A model generated the notes under the pieces. It was given only the letters and a program-made list of their open reading frames with translations. It did not search any database and was not told the origin of the DNA. From B8-G4 sp033720735 (GTDB lineage Bacteria; Bacteroidota; Bacteroidia; Chitinophagales; Saprospiraceae), in NCBI GenBank assembly GCA_033720735.1, contig JAWWBX010000007.1, positions 1 through 38,320 on the forward strand: DNA of 38,320 nucleotides, written 5' to 3'. The translations under genes were made by a program, and so were the position numbers. This document shows, in pieces, positions 8,580-17,200 of this stretch (its first letter is position 1; each line of letters opens with the position of its first letter).

Positions 8580-9233
8580 TCAGGCCGTCTGGCGCAGGCT
8601 GCGGGACTCTCTCATCTTGCCTGCCTCGAGGGCACTGAACCGGAATCCCTGATGCGCAAAGTACTTCAGGACGCGAGGAAGAGTGTACTGCATTTTCTCC
8701 TGCGCTTTGAGACTGTCGTGGAATACAACAATCGACCCGGGCCGGACGTGCTGAACGACATTTTGATAGCATTGTTCGTTGCTGATCGACTGGTCGAAAT
8801 CCCCACTCAGCACATCCCACATCACGATCTGATAGTGCCGCAGAAGGAATTGAGCCTGCTTGGGTCTCATCCTTCCGTAAGGTGGCCTGAAGAGATCGCT
8901 ATTGACGAGCTGAGCACAGTTGCGCACATTGTGGAAGTACGGAACATTGTCCTGTGCCCAGCCAGAGACATGATTGTACGTATGGTTGCCGACAGAGTGT
9001 CCTTCAGCCATGACGCGCTGGAAAATGGCAGGATGGCGCTTCACATTTTCCCCGACACAAAAGAACGTGGCCTTGGCATCAAATCGGGCCAGTTGGTCGA
9101 GGACCCAAGGGGTTACTTCAGGGATCGGTCCGTCATCGAACGTGAGATAAAGAACCTTGTCAGCTGTATTGATCCGCCAGGTGAAGCTCGGAAAGAGACT
9201 CTGAATAAAGTTAGGTGTGTGAATCAGGTACAT
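8580..9233 (-). CDS. Polysaccharide deacetylase (NodB/CE4 family)
   Basis: A 217-residue CE4-fold enzyme likely to remove N-acetyl groups from a glycan such as peptidoglycan or a chitin-like polymer. All five motifs are present: TFDDGP (catalytic and metal Asp33/Asp34), NHTYNH (metal His84 and His88), RPPYGR (116-121), WDVLSGDFD (139-147) and the catalytic-base motif VFHDS (His172). No signal peptide is evident; the N-terminus MYLIHTPNFIQSLFPSFTW is only mildly hydrophobic. Cytoplasmic or membrane-edge placement is therefore uncertain. This short form, close to the catalytic domain alone, is common in Bacteroidota. Confidence 0.93.
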   Translation of the reverse strand: MYLIHTPNFIQSLFPSFTWRINTADKVLYLTFDDGPIPEVTPWVLDQLARFDAKATFFCVGENVKRHPAIFQRVMAEGHSVGNHTYNHVSGWAQDNVPYFHNVRNCAQLVNSDLFRPPYGRMRPKQAQFLLRHYQIVMWDVLSGDFDQSISNEQCYQNVVQHVRPGSIVVFHDSLKAQEKMQYTLPRVLKYFAHQGFRFSALEAGKMRESRSLRQTA

Positions 9234-9260
9234 TCGGCAAGGTTGATCTGTTCATAGGTG

Positions 9261-9268
9261 TATCTTTA
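9261..9268 (+). promoter_or_regulatory. Possible -7 promoter element upstream of gltX
   Basis: TATCTTTA at 9261-9268 matches the -7 box TAnnTTTG at seven of eight positions. The -33 partner is poor (a TTG 15 bases upstream). If used, transcription would start near 9275 and give gltX a leader of about 100 bases containing a 21-codon reading frame. Confidence 0.4.
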
Positions 9269-9377
9269 CGCTCCCGGCATGACCACGAAGGCCGAAGATG
9301 TTGCCAGAATCCGCCGTGGCCTGTGCTCAGACAAAATACATTAATTTTTTAACTAATATGAATTTTCAGGTCGCTCA

Positions 9378-10916
9378 ATGTCAGTGCGCGTAAGATTTGC
9401 ACCCAGCCCCACCGGCCCCCTGCACATTGGCGGGGTCCGGACAGCCTTGTACAACTACCTCTTTGCGCGTGCAAATAACGGGACTTTTATTCTGAGAATC
9501 GAAGATACCGATCAGACCCGCTACGTGGAGGGGGCCGAGGGTTACATCGTGGAGGCATTGTCCTGGTGCGGACTGGAGCCGGATGAAGGTCCGGGTATTT
9601 CAGGGGACCATGGGCCCTACCGGCAAAGCGAACGCAAGGATCTCTATGGTCACTACGCGCAGCAACTGGTGGAGTCCGGCAAGGCCTACTATGCGTTCGA
9701 CACGCCGGAACAACTGGAGCGCATGCGCGAAGACCTCAAAGCCGAAGGAGTCCACACGCCGAAATACGACAGCTCGGTGCGCGAACGTATGCACAACAGC
9801 GTGAGCCTGCCCGCGGAGCGTGTCCAGGCGTTGTTGGATCAGGGCGTTCCGTATACGATCCGGCTGCTTGTGCCGCCTGATGAACAGGTCACGTTTGTCG
9901 ATCGCATTCGTGGCGAGATCACGTTCAGTACGTCAGAACTGGACGATAAGGTGCTGCTTAAGACGGGCGGTATGCCGACCTACCATCTGGCCAATGTCGT
10001 GGATGACCATCTGATGGGTATCACGCATGTGATCCGTGGTGAAGAGTGGCTCTCGAGTACTGCCCATCATGTGTTGCTGTACCGGGCCTTCGGATGGGAG
10101 GCAACGATGCCGGAGTTTGCACATCTGCCGCTCATCCTCAAACCATCGGGGCAAGGCAAACTCAGTAAACGCGACGGTGCCAAATTCGGGTTTCCGGTGT
10201 TCCCCTTGTTTTGGGAAGATACGTCTGGTGCTTTCCTGGGATTCCGAGAAGAGGGCTTTTTGCCCGAAGCGATGCTCAACTTCCTCGCCTTCCTTGGTTG
10301 GAACCCGGGTACCGAACAGGAGATCTTCGACCTCAACGAACTGGTGGCGGCGTTCTCACTCGAGCAGGTGTCCCGTTCCGGGGCGCGCTTCGACTATGAC
10401 AAGGCACTCTGGTTCAATAGTCAGTACCTGCAGACCATGGACGATCAGACGTTGGCAGCCCGGCTCCATCCACTGTTGAACGCCAAGTATGGCAAGGTCG
10501 ATGCGGCGATCCTGCCGGCGTATTGCAATTTGTTCAAAGAGCGGGCGCAGGTTCTCGGGGATCTGGTCGATGGTGGAAGCTATGTTTTTGAGGAACCCGG
10601 TGATTATGATGACGCGTTTGTATCCAGGAAATGGGATGCGCAAATGGCGACCCATTTTGACGGATTGAAAGACCGTCTTGCTGATCTGTCGGAATTTGCA
10701 CCGCAGCAGATCGAGATGGCGATCAAACCGTACATTCAGGACAACGGATTGCGCTTTGGTGATGTCCTGCAGTTGCTCCGTTGCAGCGTCTCAGGGTCTC
10801 CCAAGGGGCCGGATGTGTTCCGGATGCTGGCACTGCTTGACCAGGAGACGGTCGTCCGTCGCATGACTGCGAGTATTGAACGGTTCAATCACGTTAAGGC
10901 CATCGAACATGGATAA
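9378..10916 (+). CDS. gltX: Glutamyl-tRNA synthetase
   Basis: Class I aminoacyl-tRNA synthetase charging tRNA-Glu in the cytoplasm, 512 residues. The N-terminus RFAPSPTGPLHIGGVRTALYN contains the HIGH-type motif (His16), and the second signature KLSKR is at residues 261-265. The sequence after KLSKR (FGFPVFPLFWED, then GFREEGFLPEAMLNFLAFLGWNPGTEQE) is the insertion typical of Bacteroidota GltX. The ATG at 9378 is the only start that preserves the conserved MSVRVRFAPSPTG N-terminus. The last 8 bases overlap the next small gene, suggesting translational coupling. Confidence 0.97.
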   Translation: MSVRVRFAPSPTGPLHIGGVRTALYNYLFARANNGTFILRIEDTDQTRYVEGAEGYIVEALSWCGLEPDEGPGISGDHGPYRQSERKDLYGHYAQQLVESGKAYYAFDTPEQLERMREDLKAEGVHTPKYDSSVRERMHNSVSLPAERVQALLDQGVPYTIRLLVPPDEQVTFVDRIRGEITFSTSELDDKVLLKTGGMPTYHLANVVDDHLMGITHVIRGEEWLSSTAHHVLLYRAFGWEATMPEFAHLPLILKPSGQGKLSKRDGAKFGFPVFPLFWEDTSGAFLGFREEGFLPEAMLNFLAFLGWNPGTEQEIFDLNELVAAFSLEQVSRSGARFDYDKALWFNSQYLQTMDDQTLAARLHPLLNAKYGKVDAAILPAYCNLFKERAQVLGDLVDGGSYVFEEPGDYDDAFVSRKWDAQMATHFDGLKDRLADLSEFAPQQIEMAIKPYIQDNGLRFGDVLQLLRCSVSGSPKGPDVFRMLALLDQETVVRRMTASIERFNHVKAIEHG

Positions 10917-11100
10917 GAAAAAACGGGATCGCAAGAACTTCCACGAAGACCTGGAAGGATTCGACATCCGGGTCAACGCGTTTGGTGAACTCGAAAGCAG
11001 TTTCGACATTGACAAGATCAATGCTTTCCTCAATGACAAGGTCGAGGACAAGAAACTTGCAGAGGCTCAGGAGAAGCGGTCGGCAGAGGAGGAGGAGTGA
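10909..11100 (+). CDS. Small acidic protein of unknown function behind gltX
   Basis: A 63-residue protein starting at an ATG inside the last codons of gltX (8-base overlap in another frame). It begins MDKKKRDRKNFHEDLEGFDIRVNAFGELESSFDIDKINAFLN and ends in a strongly acidic helix (EEEE). No transmembrane segment, signal peptide or cysteine is present. The mixed pattern of conserved-looking residues and the tight overlap support a real gene; the basic N-terminus and acidic C-terminus suggest a soluble, probably helical protein. I do not recognise a named family and assign no function. Confidence 0.7.
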   Translation: MDKKKRDRKNFHEDLEGFDIRVNAFGELESSFDIDKINAFLNDKVEDKKLAEAQEKRSAEEEE

Positions 11101-11132
11101 TCCCGCCGACGGTCGGATATACAAAGAAAGCC

Positions 11133-11140
11133 TATCTTTA
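11133..11140 (+). promoter_or_regulatory. Probable -7 promoter element for the adhesin locus
   Basis: TATCTTTA fits the -7 consensus except for its last base. It lies 124 bases before the ATG at 11265, giving a leader of about 118 bases if transcription starts near 11147. No TTTG -33 element is visible at the usual distance, so this promoter might need an alternative sigma factor or an activator; that is inference. Confidence 0.45.
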
Positions 11141-11162
11141 GCGAGCGTGAAACGATGCTCGC
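11141..11162 (+). other. Hairpin at the start of the adhesin leader
   Basis: GCGAGC at 11141-11146 pairs with GCTCGC at 11157-11162. A G-T and a T-A pair extend the stem to eight around a GAAACG loop. It starts directly after the -7 box, so only part may be transcribed. It could also be a weak terminator for the gltX unit, but it has no T-tract. Confidence 0.4.
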
Positions 11163-11264
11163 ACAACCGTCTCAATCCTTTACATTTTCGTATTCAGAAG
11201 GATCCGATCACACCTTGTGTCGCAGAGACTGCCTGTGTGACGGGTCGGTAAAACAGGTGGTAGC

Positions 11265-14200
11265 ATGCGCCAGCTTTTGAGCATGATCTTGGTGGGAGTG
11301 GGGGTCTTGCTGACATCCGTCGCGACGCAGGCGCAATTCTCTTTCACCTATACGGGCCCGGACTCCATCATCGTTGGTGACAACTGTACCGGCATCCTCG
11401 ACTGGGGTCACCCGGAAACCCCGCAGGCGTTCCCGACAGTACCGGGACAGGTGGTCATCAGCTTCACCATTTTCTCGATCAGCGGCGGCTATATGATCGG
11501 AGATTCTGTACCGGCCGGGGAGATCGTAACCGTGTTTTATGAAGCACGGGACAACATGGGACACATTGTGCTCTTCGGCTTCAACCTGCCGTTCGTTGAT
11601 ACCATACCCCCGATGTTCGACCCAGCCACCATCCCGCAGGATGTCACCGTGCAATGTGGCGACGACCTGCCCGATGCCAGCATTCTTTTCTCAGACAATT
11701 GCGATTCCGATACGGCCATGACAGAGGTGGTGTTTGAGGAGTCAGGATCTGTGGATGTCTGCACCGGAGGTGTGATCACCCGCACCTGGACACTAACCGA
11801 TCCTTTCGGCAACACTGCACAACATAGCCAGCTGATCACGGTCGAACAGGACACGTCTGCTCCAGTCATCACGGGCTTGCCCCAGGACGGCTCGGCACCA
11901 TGTGGCGACGCGATGGATGCCTATATGGCCTGGATTGACAGCCAGCGGGCCGCGTTCATGGCCGAAGATATGGGGTGTGGGGTCATGGAGATCTTTGACA
12001 ATGCCCCCAACCCGCAGGTGCTGTTGGGATTTTGTGGTGAGATCACCGTCGATTTTTTCGCTGCTGACTCGTGCGGCAACTCCGCGTCGGTCAGCGCGAG
12101 TTTCTTTGTCACCAATGAAACCGCACCTGAGATCATCACTCCTGCATCAGACGATATGGCGGATTGTGGAAGCGGCAACCCCACTGCCACATTCAATGCA
12201 TGGATCAACACTCAGGGAGGCGCCGAGGCCGCTGACGATTGCAGCATCATCACCTGGAGCACTGATCCGCCAAACCCGTCCCTGAGTGATGCCTGTGATG
12301 GAGCGATCCTGGTGACATTTATCACGGATGACGGATGCGGCAATACCGCCACCACCTCGGCACAGTTTTTCGTACAGGACACCGTCCCACCGCAGATCCA
12401 AAGCGATGCCAACAACCGGATCGTCAACTGCTCGGCGGTAGATGTCATCGAAGATCTGGGCAACTGGCTGTCGAATTATGGCGGAGCACAGGCTATGGAT
12501 ATCTGTACCGAATCGGACTCCCTCACGGTGCATTTCGAGATCAACGGCACGGTGCTTGACTCGGCCGGGGTCATCGCAGCGTTTGAGGACTCTATCCTGA
12601 CAGGCTGTGTCGATGGTGTCATTGTTGACGGCATCATCTGGAACAATGTGCTCGCCCTGATCGAAGTGCAGTTTGTCTTCTCGGATGCCTGTGGCAATGC
12701 AGCTGGAACGCCGGGCATCTTTGGGATCACTGATGCGGTCGGACCTGAATTTGCCTCCCCGCCTGAGGATATCACCATCACCTGCGGTACGTCGGGAGAA
12801 CTCGATTCACTGTTCAGCGCCTGGTATGAGAGCGCGGGCAATGCAGTGGGGATGGACGATTGTGGCAGTGTATTCTATCGCGGAAGTCCGGACCAGCTCA
12901 GTGCATTGGGAACTCTCCAGGCCGCACTGGACACGGCATGCGGTGCGGGGGCATCCGTGGCGGTTGCATTCTACATCAATGATTTTTGTGGCAACGAGAA
13001 TCCTGACTCGGTCGTAGCGATGTTTACTGTGATCGACAGCGTCGGGCCTGAGCTCGTCGACCCCGCTGCCGATCTGGAGTTTGCCTGTTCGGGCGACCCG
13101 CAAGTCGCACTTGAAAACTGGCTCGACACGCTCGGTGGCGCCCAGGCAATGGATCTATGCGGCGCGGTGAGCTGGCTCTTTTCATGGGTTGTCGCAAGTG
13201 ATACCCTCAGTGGTGTGCCGCAAACTGGTCCCTATCCCGATCTTGCGACGATCGATTGCACCTCGGGCCTTGAGGTAATATTTACAGCAAGCGACCTCTG
13301 CGGCAATCCGGTGGCGTCCGTTGCGACCTTTGAATTTGTCGATACCGTTGCTCCACAGCTGTCAGTCCAGGAGCCCGTGGTCGTGCTGCCATGCGATAGC
13401 CTCCCCGGGAGCAGCGGGGTGACCGTGACTGACAATTGCACTGATAACCCGATGGTCACTTATATCGACGTGCCGGTCAACAGCATGGATACCACGTCCT
13501 GCGCCCAGTACTCGGGCGTCATTCTGCGCACCTGGATCGCCACCGATGGATGTGGCAATTCGGCCACGGCCACCCAGACATTTGAGATCACCGACAATAC
13601 CCCACCAGTGTTGATCCCGCCGGGTGACACCATGCTGGCCTGCACGGGGTCCTTCGACCCCGCGGTGACGGGATCGCCTCTCTCGGTCAACGACAATTGT
13701 GACCCTGATCCGCATGTGACCTATGTCGACATGATGTCGGGAACGGGCTGCGCGGTTACGATAGAACGGATGTGGATTGCGACAGATGCTTGCATGAATG
13801 CTGATACCGCGATACAGATCATCTCATTTATTGATACGATCGCTCCGGCCGTCATGTCGATCTCGCCGGAAGTACTGGTCTCCTGTGATGCGTCTGTTGA
13901 TGTGCCATCGGCCTTCAGCGAATGGCTGGCCTCCGGTTCTGGGGTCCAGCTGGCCGATGCATGTGGCAATGCCTTCTTCTTTGTAGCACAGCCTGGTACA
14001 TATGTCCTGGGCGATACCACCACGTACCCTGGCACCCCGCCACTTCTGCCTCCTGCCGATTCGTGCAGTGCATCCGGAATGGGTACTCTGGCCGAGGTCA
14101 TTGCGGACGTGGTGTACTACGATCCTTGTGGCAACTCGGGGAACGTCGAAGTACGGTTTGCAGTGGTGGACACCACGCCTCCGGTGATTCAGGTCTGTCC

Positions 14201-17200
14201 CCCGGATATGATGCAGGAGATTGACTCCGCGTGCATGGCCACATTCACCCTGATGCCACCGACAGTGGTTGAATCTTGTCTTGACTTGCGTGATACGATC
14301 CTGTTGTCGATGACGATCCCAGTTTCTTCTGTATCACCAGGTGATACAATGCAACCCGTGCAACCAATGTTGTTTGTGTTTGACAATGTTCCGACTCCAC
14401 CTGCCGGGATCCTCGACCCGGTCACCATAACGGTCGTACTCGATGGGGTCGATGCCGATGGGCCTGAGGAGTATTTCAACGTGCTCTCGGAAGAAGACCT
14501 CCTGATTGGCCAGACAGACCCATTACCAGTTGAATGTGATTCCGCTGGCACCGTGCTCATGCTTGATGCCGGTCAGGTCGCTGCCTGGTCGGTGGACGGC
14601 AGTATCAGTTTTACCCTTGATCCGAATATTCCCCAAGGCATGCCCGGGGACTTGGCCATCAATGATATTTGCCCCGGGGGGATGGTGACGGTCATCCTGC
14701 AGTATGTGGTAAGCACTCCGCAACAAGTCACGTATGCCTACGCGGTGGACGACGGACCGCGTGTCGATCTCGACTCGTTTGGATCTTATGTCCTGACCCT
14801 TGCGGCAGGGGTACATGTTGTGACCTCCTTCGTGTCCGATTGTTCCGGCAATGAAGACAGTTGCCATACCGAATTGGTCGTGTTTGATGGGACTGCTCCG
14901 GAAGTGGTTTGCCCGCCGGACATTGTAGCCAATAGTGATGGCGGCGGATGCCAGGCGATCGTCACCTTGCGCGCACCGGATGTCACAGAAAACTGCGGAT
15001 TGCAGGGGACACCAGAGTATGTTGTAACCGGTGCTACGGTCATTGCCGCACAGCCGTTTCCGGTCGGTGCTGATTCGGTACTGGAAGTGTTCAACGCGGG
15101 TGTTTCGGTGGTCACGTACATCGTTGAGGATCTTTCCGGCAACGTGGACAGCTGCACATTCAGCGTAACTGTTTCTGACGACATACCTCCGGCTGCAGTC
15201 TGCCAGGATGCCCTCGTCTTCGTACATCCGGCGGGCAACGTACCCCTCATTCTGGATCCGGAAGTGATCGATGCGGGCAGTGATGACAACTGCGGGATTG
15301 ATACGATGTATGTTGTCCCGGCAATTTTCCCCTGCGATTCGGCGGGTACGGAACAGATGGTGGATCTGGTCGTCGCTGATGCCAATGGCAATCAGGACAC
15401 GTGTACGTCGGTGGTAAGGATCGAGGTCGCTCCCCTGATGCCCACGTTCGAAGTCGGTATCTGCGAGGACGATACTCTGAAATTATTCGCTAATGTGCCG
15501 GATGCACCCGGCAACCCGTACACGTTTAGCTGGTCGGGGCCACAGAATTTTGTTTCAAACCTGGAAAACCCGGTCATCCCCGGAGCGGGGTCGGCAGAAT
15601 CGGGTACCTACGTCCTGGTCGTGACCGGTTTCGGTGGCTGTACGAGTATGGGGTCTGTGGCTGTTGTCATAGAAGATATTAACGTCCCGGAGATATTTAC
15701 CGAGTCCGAGACGATTTGCGAGGGCGATCCGGTCATTCTGCAGGCTTCAGGATTCAACCAACCGGTGACGTATCACTGGTACCGGGGCACTCCGCCCGGA
15801 GGGCTCCTGCTGGGAACGAGTGCGAATCCTACCTTTATCGATATCCCGCCGGTAGCCGGGGACTACAGTTATTACGTCGTTGTTGAAAGTGCGGATTGCA
15901 CCTCCAACCCTTCGCAATCCGTATTTGTCTCTGTAGTGACGGCACCGGAAGCGATGGTCAATGACCTGTTTCTGGAGGTCTGTGAAGGTGAGTCGATCGT
16001 CCTGGGCACGGATATTATTGGGCCGGGTATCACCTATCAATGGACCGGGCCAAACGGATTTTCATCCAGCGAACAGTACCCCCCGGCGATCACCGAGGCA
16101 GTGGAAGAGGATGAAGGCGTGTACAACCTGGTGATCGTGCTTGGAGATTGTATGTCCGAACCGGCCTCTACTGTCGTCATCGTTGACCCACGGCCTGACC
16201 AACCCGTGATCAATGGCGATAGCTTGTTTTGCGAGGGGGGGCAGCTGACGCTGGTCGTCAACAATGTCGAGGATGCCGATCAGTACATCTGGAATCACCC
16301 CAACGGTTCATCCATTCCGACGTTGAGCAATGCCCTGACGTTGTCGGGCATCGGAGAAGATGTTGAAGGCATGTGGACGGTCGTCGCGATGTTGGGCGAT
16401 TGCGCCTCGGAACCCAGCGCGCCGTTCCAGGTGCATGTCGAGTCATCACTGCTGATCACGACCTCCAATACCGGACCAGTGTGCGTTGGTGACAGTGTCA
16501 CGCTGCTGGTCCAGCTCATTCCGGATGCGACGTACAACTGGACGGGACCCGGCGGCTTTGTCAGCCAGGAGCCTAACCCAACCTTGCTGGCGGTCGAGGG
16601 CAATTACCAACTGGAGGTCGTTTCCCAAAGCGGATGTACCGCGTCGTCGTCGACGATGGTGGTGGTCGATGAGGCCCCGACCATCACGGCCCTGAGTAAC
16701 ACAGCCGGGATGTGTGCCGACGGTTCACAAACCCTGGGCTTTGCCGTGACGCTGTTTCCCGAAGATGATGGAGCGTACACGTACTCCTGGAGTGGCCCTG
16801 GTTTTACCTCAGGCGACAGCAGCCCGGTCATCGCCAATCTGACCTCGGCGAACAATGGCACCTATGCACTCGTGGTCTTTCAGGGGAATTGTCCGTCGGA
16901 CACGGCCTTTACTGTCGTTGACGTCACCGATTCACCGGACAAGCCGGAGATCGGCGGGGCTCAGAACTGGTGCGCCGGGAGTGACCTGATCCTGACCGCG
17001 GGAGGTTACGATGGTGACAGCGTCCTCTATATGTGGACAACACCACTGGGCGTCATGGAGATACTCAACGACTCGGTGCTGGTCATCACCAATGTACAGG
17101 GCGCTGCCGCCGGAGAGTTCGCGGTCGTCGTCACTGTCGACGGATGCCCATCAGTCAGTTCTGACACGGCGGTCATTACCATCAGCCCTCAGCTCGCTCA

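Noticed and set aside
12147..12533. Long antisense reading frames within the adhesin gene
   Set aside because: Several exist (for example 14523-15227 and 17976-18629). They reflect codon bias of the adhesin and show no signal peptide, motif or promoter of their own.
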